Source: Fidelibacterota bacterium UBA6531
Lineage (GTDB): Bacteria > Fidelibacterota > Marinisomatia > Marinisomatales > TCS55
NCBI GenBank assembly: GCA_002436185.1
Contig: DJKX01000062.1
Location: forward strand, 1,745 to 65,744
Reading direction: 5' to 3'
Length of the DNA: 64,000 nucleotides
A program made the position numbers and the translations under genes. Positions 8,677 through 17,108 of this stretch are shown one piece after another. A model generated the notes under the pieces. The model was not told the origin of the DNA and did no database searches. It saw only the letters and a program-made list of their open reading frames with translations. Position 1 is the stretch's first letter. Each line of letters opens with the position of its first letter.

Positions 8677-10286
8677 TGAAATTCACAACGATTATTTTAT
8701 TTTTTTCATTCGTGTTAGGCCAATCTAACGATCTTCCATTTGACTGGAGCGGGCAATTTGGAATGTCGTCAATTAACGGGAGGTTGTTTTGGAATACAGA
8801 TTGGACATCCGGACCCTTATTATTTGATGGCACCTTTTCCCATTATCCGAAGCGATACGGAAATAACATCATTAACCAATTTTCACCTTTCACTATTCAC
8901 CAGATACCTCTCACTAATTACACTTACCCGGATTCAACGTACATAACAACAACTCTTGATTATATAAGGGGAGATTATAATTATGACAAACTGGTAATTG
9001 ATGTCGATTATGAAACAGCCAAGAGATATGCAGGTCTACATCTTTTTAAACGGAGTTATGCCGGAAGGGAAGGGCAATTTTTTCACCCTTTGGGGTTATC
9101 GACGCCTATACAACAGTCGTATAAAGTGGATTATAGATCGCAGCAGAATGAATGGTTAATTGAAGCAGCAGTAGCAAGATTTGTCACAGAATCAGGACTA
9201 CCTGATTCGGGAGATGCGAATGGTCTGCTGGAAGATGAAATATTATCTGCTGGACTTTTAACCCAATCACCGAGTGAAAAACTTCAGTGGACATCTCATT
9301 TTGCGGTTTTTCAGCAATGGCGCAGAGTGGATGCATCATGGTATTCCAATAGGAAAAAGCAATTTATTCATCGGACTCGCTGGCATCAACAACTCGGGGG
9401 ACTATCGTTAGGTGGATTAAATCCGTTGCTGGGCTTGGATATGAATATACAAGCCATCAGCAAAAATGACTCCACATCCAGAAATATCAAATGGCATACA
9501 CTTTATGCCCAAATCAATCTAATGGGTTTTAAAACATCTTTAGGACTGACACAAATCGACTCTAAAGTAGTCGATTATATTGCTATCGATTTTACAAAAT
9601 CATGGGATAGGTTCAATATTAAAACATTATTTGAGGAATCCTCAAAACCACACCATTTCAATTTGATATCATTCGGCGATAGCATAGTAAAAAATCGATT
9701 CGCACACGTAAAAATTAAAAGTGTATTTGGAAGAGCAAACATTGGTTTAACCGCTGATTATTCTTCTATGGTGTACGATGAAAAAGAATATGTGACATTT
9801 CAGACAGGAATTTTAGTTCATACAAAATTATTTAATCAATTTACTTTTTCAGGAAGTTATTTTAATAGGGAAGGTGGAACCCTTTTATTTGATGGTATCC
9901 ACGATATTGCCACGTTTGAGTTACACTATAGTAATAAAAATGTTATTAACCGTTTTGCGTTGAAAATGGGACTTTCCGGAGAAGGATTGCTAAACAGAGA
10001 ACAATCGATTGGTTTTGATCCTATAGACAGTTTTCCCTATGAATATATGGTTATAGGTTCAAATGAGCTTGCTGATATTTGGTTATTGAATGCAGAAGTG
10101 GCTGTAACTATTTCATCCATGACCATAACGTGGTCAGTTCGTAATATTCTTCAGGCAATTGAACCGACATCATTGAAATTGTTTCCGGAAAAGGAAACAG
10201 GAGATTTTCTTATCCAGCATAATCCAACATTTCCCTCCATGGGTCGGATGGTTATGCTCGGAATCCACTGGACGTTTAAGGATTGA
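8676..10286 (+). CDS. Predicted outer-membrane beta-barrel protein of unknown function
   Basis: 536 residues with a clear signal peptide (MKFTTIILFFSFVLGQ, cleavage near residue 16). The rest consists of alternating hydrophobic/polar strands rich in aromatic residues, with a C-terminal strand ending in MVMLGIHWTFKD, typical of an outer-membrane barrel in FCB bacteria. I do not recognise a named family. It overlaps the ECF S-component gene by one base, so the pair is probably co-translated. It converges on the cobalamin receptor gene, with only 20 bp between stops. A role as the outer-membrane partner of the S component is possible but is inference from position only. Confidence 0.6.
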   Translation: MKFTTIILFFSFVLGQSNDLPFDWSGQFGMSSINGRLFWNTDWTSGPLLFDGTFSHYPKRYGNNIINQFSPFTIHQIPLTNYTYPDSTYITTTLDYIRGDYNYDKLVIDVDYETAKRYAGLHLFKRSYAGREGQFFHPLGLSTPIQQSYKVDYRSQQNEWLIEAAVARFVTESGLPDSGDANGLLEDEILSAGLLTQSPSEKLQWTSHFAVFQQWRRVDASWYSNRKKQFIHRTRWHQQLGGLSLGGLNPLLGLDMNIQAISKNDSTSRNIKWHTLYAQINLMGFKTSLGLTQIDSKVVDYIAIDFTKSWDRFNIKTLFEESSKPHHFNLISFGDSIVKNRFAHVKIKSVFGRANIGLTADYSSMVYDEKEYVTFQTGILVHTKLFNQFTFSGSYFNREGGTLLFDGIHDIATFELHYSNKNVINRFALKMGLSGEGLLNREQSIGFDPIDSFPYEYMVIGSNELADIWLLNAEVAVTISSMTITWSVRNILQAIEPTSLKLFPEKETGDFLIQHNPTFPSMGRMVMLGIHWTFKD

Positions 10287-10306
10287 TATCCTCCCTTTAC
10301 AGGTTT

Positions 10307-12355
10307 CTACAACTGGATTGACATACCTCCGTTTACCCGCAGACCCGGCTCTGGGTACTCTGGAAAGAATGACGTTTCCGAATCTAGTAGGTTATCAATA
10401 GTTACATGCATTCGCAAGTTATTAAACATGGGTACTTTATAATGTAATCCCAGAGTGACATCCATGAAGGGATCTAGCTCTATATCGATCAAATTAAAGG
10501 ATGAATCATACCCTGTGTAGTATCGTTTACCGTTGAAATAAATTTGAATGTTTAGCAATATATTTTCTTGTGAATACTGCAACAAAAGATTTCCTGTATT
10601 TTCTGGGGTATAAGGGAGATCCTTACCTGTAGATATATCTTCTGTCATTGTTTGGGTTAAATATCCAGAAACAGATAGTTTTTTGAGAATTACAGGCAAT
10701 GAAAAGGATACAATAAAACTTTTCCGTAATACTTCATTGAGATTGATTGGACTCCACTTATAGTCATTACCAATTGTCCAAGTAATTAAGTTATTAGTAT
10801 TTTTTTCACGCCATTCAAATTCGATTTGACCTTTATTTAAAAAACTGCGTTGTAATCCGATAGAATAATATTCACTTTTCTCAGTGTTTAGGTTTGGATT
10901 GCCAACAGAATAAGCTTCTTCCGGCCAATACATATCATTGAATGTGGGAAGGCGAAACCCATTTCCCATACGTCCTCTAATTTGCCCTAGAATAGGAATG
11001 TCGAATTGAACATTGAAATCAGTGGTTGTTGCACTGAATGATTCACCCCAATCTCCCCGAATACTAGGGCGAAAAGCGAATCCTGGAGTAACATTGTAAA
11101 CCAGTGATACTGATGCTGCTGACGTACTTCGGTTATGATCTCCAATATCACTACTATTAATATTTTCGTCGTAAAACTCAAGAGAGGTAATGGCCTCCAA
11201 ATGATCAAGAAAATGCTGATTCCAATTCATTTTCAGCCGATGTGATGAAACCTCATGTCGGCTGTTAATTGAGAAGTCAGGATCAGAAAAATGTTCATCA
11301 TTCCCACGGCGACTAGCTTGAATGCTGATATGACCGGAATTCAAGAGTCTTATTATTGTTGCATTTCCTAGTATTAAGGTGTTTGTTCGATTCGCATTTG
11401 GTGAAGGGTAAGATACAGATCCAGCTGCACCGCGATCACTACGGGTAAGGAATAGGGAACTTTTAATAATTGTTTTTTTTGAGTGTAGATATTGTATCCG
11501 ACCGCCAAGAAAAGATTGATCAATGCCGTTGTTTTTACGGTTATATGTGGAATCATTAAACGAAAAAGCATAGTCTTCAACACTGGTAAAACCACCGCCA
11601 ATCAACTGTACTGCAGTATTGGGAAAAGCCAACCTGTAACCTGTGGATATACTTTTGAAACCAAACATTCCGGTTGCTACATTTAAATAAGACCGATTGA
11701 ACCATGGACTAAGATGGATGACGCCATCCATGGAACCCGAACCATAGTCAATGCTGGGATAGCGTGATTGATACATTTGCTGGAAGAATACGAGTGGTAT
11801 TTCCGATAAATCCGTTTGTCCATTCTGCGGACTAGTGAGATCAATTCCGTCAAGAACAATTTTTGTATGTTCCGATTGACCACCGTCCATACCAACGTTA
11901 CTGATCCCCGCCCGACCCCCGTACGTCTTTAGTAAGGATCCGGGTACGCGTTGGAACATACCGAGAGAACTCATTTGATCCGTTTCCGTAATATGTATTA
12001 TTTCCCATGGAGCATTGTTGGGAAAATTTTGTCCTTCAACCTCAATTGAATCCATGGGAATAGCTTCTCGTTGTAGAAAAATCTTCAATTGTTTTTCTCC
12101 AGAAGAGATCAGGATTTTTTTTCGGTATCCGAAGCGATGAAAAATCAGACTGTCGCCAGAGTTAACTTCCGCTTGAAGGAGAAATCGTCCTTCTTCATCA
12201 GCAATCACCCAAGATTTACTTTTAGGGTGGGAAATAGTTGCGTAAGGTAAGTTCTCAAGGTTATCATTTAGAACAAACCCCGAAACTCCCATAGTCCAAA
12301 TAATTGCTTGGCAACATATTCCAACAACTAGGGAATACAATACATTTTTTATCAA
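10307..12355 (-). CDS. btuB: TonB-dependent outer-membrane receptor, BtuB-like (cobalamin)
   Basis: 682 residues: a signal peptide (about 1-25), a carboxypeptidase-regulatory-like domain (about 27-95; AT-SHPKSKSWVIADEEGRF), a plug domain (about 115-215) with RVPGSLLKTYGGRAG, VLDGIDL and YGSGSMDGVIHL, which closely resemble the BtuB plug, then a 22-strand-type barrel ending in LRVNGGMSIQL. The start is a TTG at 12355, 7 bases after AAGGGG, a good Shine-Dalgarno that forms one arm of a riboswitch-controlled hairpin. The upstream cobalamin riboswitch is the main evidence for a cobalamin or corrinoid substrate. No periplasmic or inner-membrane B12 transport genes are adjacent. Confidence 0.85.
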   Translation of the reverse strand: MIKNVLYSLVVGICCQAIIWTMGVSGFVLNDNLENLPYATISHPKSKSWVIADEEGRFLLQAEVNSGDSLIFHRFGYRKKILISSGEKQLKIFLQREAIPMDSIEVEGQNFPNNAPWEIIHITETDQMSSLGMFQRVPGSLLKTYGGRAGISNVGMDGGQSEHTKIVLDGIDLTSPQNGQTDLSEIPLVFFQQMYQSRYPSIDYGSGSMDGVIHLSPWFNRSYLNVATGMFGFKSISTGYRLAFPNTAVQLIGGGFTSVEDYAFSFNDSTYNRKNNGIDQSFLGGRIQYLHSKKTIIKSSLFLTRSDRGAAGSVSYPSPNANRTNTLILGNATIIRLLNSGHISIQASRRGNDEHFSDPDFSINSRHEVSSHRLKMNWNQHFLDHLEAITSLEFYDENINSSDIGDHNRSTSAASVSLVYNVTPGFAFRPSIRGDWGESFSATTTDFNVQFDIPILGQIRGRMGNGFRLPTFNDMYWPEEAYSVGNPNLNTEKSEYYSIGLQRSFLNKGQIEFEWREKNTNNLITWTIGNDYKWSPINLNEVLRKSFIVSFSLPVILKKLSVSGYLTQTMTEDISTGKDLPYTPENTGNLLLQYSQENILLNIQIYFNGKRYYTGYDSSFNLIDIELDPFMDVTLGLHYKVPMFNNLRMHVTIDNLLDSETSFFPEYPEPGLRVNGGMSIQL

Positions 12356-12381
12356 AAGAAAACCCCTTTATAATCAAGGGG
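12355..12381 (-). terminator. Riboswitch expression platform: terminator hairpin that also holds the SD
   Basis: On the minus strand, CCCCTT (12381-12376), a 7-base loop, and AAGGGG (12368-12363) form a 6-bp stem followed by TTTTCTTTT, the shape of an intrinsic terminator. The 3' arm AAGGGG is also the Shine-Dalgarno of the receptor gene, 7 bases from its TTG. Closing the hairpin would therefore both terminate transcription and hide the ribosome site. A competing pairing exists: GGTCATGA (12417-12410, the 3' strand of P1) is exactly complementary to TCATGACC (12387-12380), which takes two of the C residues of the terminator arm. Confidence 0.75.
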
Positions 12382-12407
12382 TCATGAGCAAGGAATGGTG
12401 TCGTTTG

Positions 12408-12534
12408 CATCATGACCTTTATCCCGAAGATCAGTTGACACATCGCCTGTTTGGGTTCCTGACTCATGCGCAATGCATTTACAGTAGCGGGAACTGTGCT
12501 CGGATTTCACGAGCTTCCCCACAACATCACGATG
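12408..12534 (-). promoter_or_regulatory. Cobalamin riboswitch aptamer
   Basis: The minus-strand leader of the TonB receptor contains the conserved core of the AdoCbl-class aptamer: GGGAAGCTCGTGAAATCCGA, then GCACAGTTCCCGCTACTGTA (the B12 box region), then GAGTCAGGAACCC with ACAGGCGATG. A closing P1 helix can be drawn between CATCGTGA (12534-12527) and TCATGATG (12415-12408) with one G-U pair. The aptamer sits directly before the terminator/SD hairpin at 12381-12355. Cobalamin binding is expected to switch off the receptor gene, as in other btuB leaders. Confidence 0.92.
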
Positions 12535-12661
12535 TATGTAACGTAAGATACTAATTTAAAAAACGAATATAATCAAAGTTCAAATTCTTCTCGAAGATAT
12601 GTTGTGTTTCAGAGGGAGAGATGAATAAATTCGTCGTTGAATTTTGAATTAAATAATCCTT

Positions 12662-13438
12662 ATGCCAAATTTTATCATAAATGTTGCTGTCATGAATCTT
12701 TATAAAGAACCTAATTTTCGATCTGAAGTCCTTACTCAGGGACTTCTGGGAGAATCCTGCAGTATTCTTGAGCAATCCGATAATTGGACGAAAATTAAAC
12801 AATGGGATGGATACGAAGGTTGGGCGAATAATTTTTATGGTATAATCCAAGATGAGATCTATACAACAACTCATTCATTCTTCGGACATTCGTGCGAAAT
12901 TGTAAATTCTGTAGGTAAAGAAATCCGCACAATGAATTTTGGAGGTAAAGTAAAAGCTGAACAAGCTAATAAAAATTATTCTATTACACTACCGGATGGT
13001 CAAGTTGGATATTTAGAGTCAAATCTTTATGTTGATGCTATGACTCCCAGTCGAGATTCGATTGTAAATGTAGCACAATCATTTTTAGGAATTCCCTATC
13101 GTTGGGGTGGTAAATCGACACTGGGGTTTGACTGTTCAGGTTTTGTTCAATCTGTTTTCAAGGCGCATGATATTTCTTTACCCAGAGATTCGCATGAGCA
13201 AGCTGACCACTTCGTGAATGAAATCAATTTAGATGAAGTGATACCCGGTGATTTACTATTTTTTGCTGAACAGAGTAAAATTAGCCATGTGGCAATAAGT
13301 TTCGGTGACACCAATTTAGTCAATGCCAGGGGGTGGGTGAGAGATGAAAGTTTAGAACCATCGTCTGCAGTTTTCAGTCAGAAATTGAAAGACCTATTTG
13401 TTAAGGCTGTTTCGATTGATGAAGTTGTGAAAAACTGA
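12662..13438 (+). CDS. SH3 / NlpC-P60 cysteine peptidase
   Basis: 258 residues. Two bacterial SH3-like segments come first (about 1-60 and 70-125, with VMNLYKEPNFRSEVLTQ and PDGQVGYLESN), then an NlpC/P60 domain. The catalytic Cys158 is in the motif GFDCSGFVQSVF and His209 in ISHVAISFG; the third polar residue appears to be Asn221. This order matches gamma-D-glutamyl-L-diamino-acid endopeptidases of the YkfC/dipeptidyl-peptidase VI type. I see no signal peptide, which suggests a cytoplasmic role in recycling murein peptides. The stop overlaps the next start (TGATG). Confidence 0.85.
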   Translation: MPNFIINVAVMNLYKEPNFRSEVLTQGLLGESCSILEQSDNWTKIKQWDGYEGWANNFYGIIQDEIYTTTHSFFGHSCEIVNSVGKEIRTMNFGGKVKAEQANKNYSITLPDGQVGYLESNLYVDAMTPSRDSIVNVAQSFLGIPYRWGGKSTLGFDCSGFVQSVFKAHDISLPRDSHEQADHFVNEINLDEVIPGDLLFFAEQSKISHVAISFGDTNLVNARGWVRDESLEPSSAVFSQKLKDLFVKAVSIDEVVKN

Positions 13439-13974
13439 TGATGCATCCACCTCAAAATGGATCTTTATTAAATAAAGCTGTTTTGGTCTTAAATACAAAT
13501 TATTCACCTTTAATGATTTGTACGGCTCGACGAGCTATCTGTTTAAAGTATTTAGAGAAAGTAGATATTCTTGAAACATACAATGATATAGTTCATTCTC
13601 CATCCATTTCACTGAATTTACCCAGTATCATTAAACTCAGGGATTTTGTACATTATAACAGCATGAATGTGGTTATGAGCCGTAAAAATATTATGATAAG
13701 AGATAAACATACATGTCAGTATTGCGGTTCGAAATCCTCATCCATGACAATTGATCATATTATTCCAAAGGATCGGGGTGGAAACGATAATTGGGATAAC
13801 CTTATTACTGCTTGCCAGCAATGTAATAAGAAAAAGGGAAATCTATTACCGGAAGAAGCAAAAATGCCTCTGAATCGTCAGCCAAGAAAACCAAATAGAA
13901 TTCATTATTTCCAGCAATTTATTAATCATGACCAGACTGCTTGGCGTCCCTATTTATTTTTGGATTCATTTTGA
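13438..13974 (+). CDS. HNH endonuclease domain protein
   Basis: 178 residues. The N-terminal half (LVLNTNYSPLMICTARRAICLKYLEKVDIL) and the C-terminal HNH domain follow the pattern of the widespread HNH proteins of Bacteroidota and cyanobacteria. The HNH module has a zinc-binding pair CQYCG and CQQCN around the core MTIDHIIPKDRGGNDNWDNLITAC, with the DH and the N-x8-x-C arrangement intact. The physiological role of these stand-alone HNH proteins is not known. There is no sign that it belongs to an intron or phage. It overlaps trpS by 4 bp (TTGA). Confidence 0.83.
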   Translation: MMHPPQNGSLLNKAVLVLNTNYSPLMICTARRAICLKYLEKVDILETYNDIVHSPSISLNLPSIIKLRDFVHYNSMNVVMSRKNIMIRDKHTCQYCGSKSSSMTIDHIIPKDRGGNDNWDNLITACQQCNKKKGNLLPEEAKMPLNRQPRKPNRIHYFQQFINHDQTAWRPYLFLDSF

Positions 13975-14942
13975 AGAGAGTATTAAGCGGCATTCAACCC
14001 TCTGGTAAACTTCATCTTGGTAATTATTTCGGCATGATGTCAAGGATGATTCGTTACCAAGAAAAAAACGACTTATTTTGTTTTATTGTTAATTATCATG
14101 CCATGACAACCATACAGGATGGTGATTTATTAAAAGAAAATACGTTGAATGCAACCATGGATTTTCTTTCCCTTGGTATGGACCCCGAAAAATCTACATT
14201 TTGGATTCAGAGCGATGTTCACCAAGTTGCAGAATTGACATGGATCTTATCTGTTGTTACCAGTGTGGGTCTCATGGAACGAGGCACATCATATAAAGAT
14301 AAACTAGCCAAAGGTGTTACGCCAAACATGGGTTTATTTTCCTATCCTATCCTCATGGCAGCAGATATTCTATTATTTGGTGGTGAAATCGTTCCAGTTG
14401 GGAAGGACCAGAAACAACATTTAGAAATGACTCGGGATATTGCTATACGCTTTAACAATACATTCGGTGATATTTTGGTTATTCCGGAACCGGATATTGA
14501 AAAAGATACTCAATTGGTTCCTGGGGTGGATGGTCAGAAAATGAGTAAATCATACAATAATACCATTCCAATTTTTGGGAAAGAAACGGTTATTAAGAAA
14601 AAAGTGATGTCAATTGTGACAGATTCTTCCGGTGTGAACGAAGCAAAAAATACAAATTGTACTTTATTTAATATATATAGCCTTTTCCTGGATGAAAATG
14701 AAAAGCGTGAACTGACAGATAAATTTGAAACACCAGGAACAGGGTATGGTGAAATCAAAAAAGATCTATATTCTAACATCATGGATTTTTTCCAGCCCTT
14801 CAGGGAAAAGAGAGAGTATTATGAGCAACATAAAGATGACGTTTTTGATATAATGAAGCATGGTGCTGAAAAAGCAACGGAAGTTGCAGATACATTTTTA
14901 ATTCCAGTAAGAAACGCAACAGGGTTAAATTACAGGGTATGA
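13971..14942 (+). CDS. trpS: Tryptophanyl-tRNA synthetase
   Basis: A class I aminoacyl-tRNA synthetase that charges tRNA-Trp. It begins MKRVLSGIQPSGKLHLGNYFG, which contains the HIGH-equivalent (KLHLGNY), and carries GQKMSKSYNN (KMSKS loop) near residue 190. The frame is open ten codons upstream, but the TTG at 13971, which overlaps the HNH stop as TTGA, gives the normal family N-terminus and 323 residues, the usual TrpS length. The stop overlaps the scpA start as ATGA. Confidence 0.95.
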   Translation: MKRVLSGIQPSGKLHLGNYFGMMSRMIRYQEKNDLFCFIVNYHAMTTIQDGDLLKENTLNATMDFLSLGMDPEKSTFWIQSDVHQVAELTWILSVVTSVGLMERGTSYKDKLAKGVTPNMGLFSYPILMAADILLFGGEIVPVGKDQKQHLEMTRDIAIRFNNTFGDILVIPEPDIEKDTQLVPGVDGQKMSKSYNNTIPIFGKETVIKKKVMSIVTDSSGVNEAKNTNCTLFNIYSLFLDENEKRELTDKFETPGTGYGEIKKDLYSNIMDFFQPFREKREYYEQHKDDVFDIMKHGAEKATEVADTFLIPVRNATGLNYRV

Positions 14943-15664
14943 CATACCGCGTTCATTTAGAAAACTTCGAAGGTCCACTTGATTTATTACTATATTTTAT
15001 CCGTCGCGATGAAATTAATATCTACGACATACCCATCTCCCATATTACAGAAGAATTCATGGAAACTCTTGACGAAATAAAAAAATTAAATATCAATTTT
15101 GCCGGAGATTTTGTCGTCATGGCGTCCACGCTTATGCGTATCAAATCGAAGATGCTGCTTCCAAGGCCGGAATTAGATGAGGATGATGAGATTATTGATC
15201 CCCGGAAAGAATTGGTTGATCAATTATTGAATTATTCGCGATTCAAGGAAGCGGCTGAATCGTTGGATATTTTTGCGTCAGAACGCAGCCAGGTTTTTAC
15301 TGCCGGCAAAAAAGTAAATGTCTCTGATGCACCTGAAGAGGTTAATGTCATTCTGAGGGATGTTACTTTATACGATATTGCAAGGGCGTTCAAGTCTGCA
15401 ATGGAAAATATGCCCGTTATCCAAATATATGAGTTAGAAAGAGAGCCTATCCATCTTGATGAGCAAAAAGAATTGGTTATGCGATCTTTTGATGGCGATG
15501 GACGATTAAGATTTTCCACACTTATTAACCAACTTGAAACTAAAATAGCAATAGTCGTGACGTTTTTGGCTTTATTGGAATTAATACGATCCCACCAGAT
15601 TACCATTGTTCAGAATGAATTATTTGGCGAACTTGAGATTCAATTGCTCACAGCTGAAGCATAA
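14939..15664 (+). CDS. scpA: Segregation and condensation protein A
   Basis: The kleisin subunit of the SMC-ScpAB condensin. The N-terminus carries the hallmark sequence FEGPLDLLLYFIRRDEINIYDIPISHITEEF (residues about 9-40), followed by FVVMASTLMRIKSKMLLPRPE. A C-terminal winged-helix region (VVTFLALLELIRSHQITIVQNELFGEL) binds the SMC head. Its 241 residues are normal for the family. It overlaps trpS by 4 bp, and scpB starts 1 bp after its stop, giving the classic scpAB pair. smc itself is not in the window. Confidence 0.94.
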   Translation: MTYRVHLENFEGPLDLLLYFIRRDEINIYDIPISHITEEFMETLDEIKKLNINFAGDFVVMASTLMRIKSKMLLPRPELDEDDEIIDPRKELVDQLLNYSRFKEAAESLDIFASERSQVFTAGKKVNVSDAPEEVNVILRDVTLYDIARAFKSAMENMPVIQIYELEREPIHLDEQKELVMRSFDGDGRLRFSTLINQLETKIAIVVTFLALLELIRSHQITIVQNELFGELEIQLLTAEA

Positions 15665-15665
15665 G

Positions 15666-16283
15666 ATGACTGGCGAAGAACAACTACACATTTTAGAAGC
15701 ATTACTTTTTGCATCTTCTGAACCTTTAACTCAAACTAGGGTGAATCTTGTATTTTTAGATGATCCACCACAATTAAATGATCTCATTCCAGAATTACAG
15801 GATAAGTTTTATAAGGAAAACAGACCTTTAGAAATTCAAAAAATAGCTGGCGGGTATCAAATCATAACCCGATCAGAATATGAAACATGGGTACGACGCT
15901 TATTAAACAAATCCGGGAGATTAACCTTGTCTCAAGCTGCACTGGAAACATTGGCAATCATTGCCTATAAACAGCCTGTCAACCGTTTTGATATTGAAGC
16001 GATTCGCGGAGTTGATTGCTCCGGTGTTTTGAAAACAATTCTTGAGAGAAATTTAATAAAAATTAAAGGACGTGATGAAGGTCCCGGAAGACCATTACTC
16101 TATGCTACAACGGATATATTTCTGGAATATTTTGGATTAAATCGAATTGCTGATATGCCAAAATTGAAAGAGATTGTTGAATTAACAGAAAGCGATACGA
16201 AAGATCAATTGGACGCTTTTATTCAAGAACCAACTCAACCAACACCTGTAATTGATCAGCCTGCTGAAAGTCCCTCAGCTTAA
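15666..16283 (+). CDS. scpB: Segregation and condensation protein B
   Basis: The second non-SMC condensin subunit, made of two winged-helix domains. Residues 1-80 contain LHILEALLFASSEPLT and IAGGYQIITRSEYETWVRRLL; the second domain has the diagnostic LSQAALETLAIIAYKQPVNRFDIEAIRGVDCSGVLKTILERNLIKIKGR and PGRPLLYATT. The frame is open 20 codons upstream within scpA, but the ATG at 15666 gives the standard start (MTGEEQLHILEALLF; 205 residues). The C-terminal 30 residues form a proline/glutamine-rich tail. Confidence 0.94.
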   Translation: MTGEEQLHILEALLFASSEPLTQTRVNLVFLDDPPQLNDLIPELQDKFYKENRPLEIQKIAGGYQIITRSEYETWVRRLLNKSGRLTLSQAALETLAIIAYKQPVNRFDIEAIRGVDCSGVLKTILERNLIKIKGRDEGPGRPLLYATTDIFLEYFGLNRIADMPKLKEIVELTESDTKDQLDAFIQEPTQPTPVIDQPAESPSA

Positions 16284-16318
16284 TATTTATCCTATTTCTA
16301 TTCATACATTAATATTAT

Positions 16319-17020
16319 ATGCGATTAAATAAATTTCTTGCTATGGGAGGAGTGGCTTCCCGCAGAGAAGCAGATAGACTTATTCTTGCTGCTACCACGA
16401 CAGTTAATGGTGTTTTACAGACAGATCCTGCGTACAGCGTTAGTGAAGATGATGATATTATTTTTGATGGGAAACGGATCACAATTGAAAAAAATATTTG
16501 GGTAATTATTCTCAATAAACCGAAGGGATATATTACGACACAAAATGATCCCCAAGGTCGAAAAACAGTTATGGAATTGGTACCAAAAAAACCACGATTA
16601 TTCACAGTAGGCCGACTTGATCGAAATTCCACTGGTGTTATATTATTAACAAATGATGGTACCTTGGCCCAGGAGCTTATGCTGCCGAAAAATAAAATTT
16701 CGCGTATTTATGAATTAGAAATTGACCGTATTCTGGAAAAATCAGAAATCATGAAAATGCGACATGGTATTTTCATTGGTCATGGACAAAAAGGTCAAGC
16801 CAAAGTTTTACAACAAAAAGTAAATAAAAAAAGAGTCATAGTACGATTAGAATTACGTCAAGGAAAAAATAGAGAAATCAGACGAATTATGGCTGTATTA
16901 AAGAGAAAGATATTTTCTTTGAATAGAATTAGCTATGGCCCCATTAATCTTCGGGGAGTTCAAATGGGAAAATGGCGTAAATTGACAAAAGAAGAAGTGA
17001 AAAATCTCCGAAAATTGTAA
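16319..17020 (+). CDS. rluB: RsuA/RluB-family pseudouridine synthase
   Basis: It modifies a uridine in ribosomal RNA. An N-terminal S4 RNA-binding domain (MRLNKFLAMGGVASRREADRLI, about 1-60) precedes the catalytic domain, in which the conserved motif GRLDRNSTGVILLTNDG carries the active-site aspartate (in RLD). A second motif, RQGKNREIRRIM, is near the C-terminus. In RluB/RsuA relatives in FCB genomes this gene usually follows scpAB, as it does here. RluB is more likely than RsuA from this context, but the exact target base cannot be assigned. Confidence 0.87.
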   Translation: MRLNKFLAMGGVASRREADRLILAATTTVNGVLQTDPAYSVSEDDDIIFDGKRITIEKNIWVIILNKPKGYITTQNDPQGRKTVMELVPKKPRLFTVGRLDRNSTGVILLTNDGTLAQELMLPKNKISRIYELEIDRILEKSEIMKMRHGIFIGHGQKGQAKVLQQKVNKKRVIVRLELRQGKNREIRRIMAVLKRKIFSLNRISYGPINLRGVQMGKWRKLTKEEVKNLRKL

Positions 17021-17042
17021 CTGCATCACTTTAAACTAAATG

Positions 17043-17067
17043 ACTATAAATTATAGTATTAAATACT
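17043..17067. repeat. Two interlocked palindromes before cmk
   Basis: ACTATAA-A-TTATAGT (17043-17057) is a perfect 7-bp inverted repeat with a 1-base centre. It shares three bases with AGTATT-A-AATACT (17055-17067), a perfect 6-bp inverted repeat. Both lie in the 88-bp gap between the pseudouridine synthase gene and cmk. The TATAAA within the first could also serve as a -10 element. They may be a regulator site or chance in AT-rich DNA. Confidence 0.35.
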
Positions 17068-17108
17068 CAATAACTGTAAATTCGTCGGCTTTTTGAGAAG
17101 GTAATTAG

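Noticed and set aside
12535..12661. Possible -35/-10 elements for the receptor gene (TTGAAC and nearby AT-rich hexamers)
   Set aside because: The best pairing matches the consensus -10 at only about half the positions, which is not better than chance in this AT-rich gap.
15232..15606. 124-codon open frame antisense to scpA
   Set aside because: scpA is a clear gene on the other strand, and the antisense frame shows no protein-like pattern.
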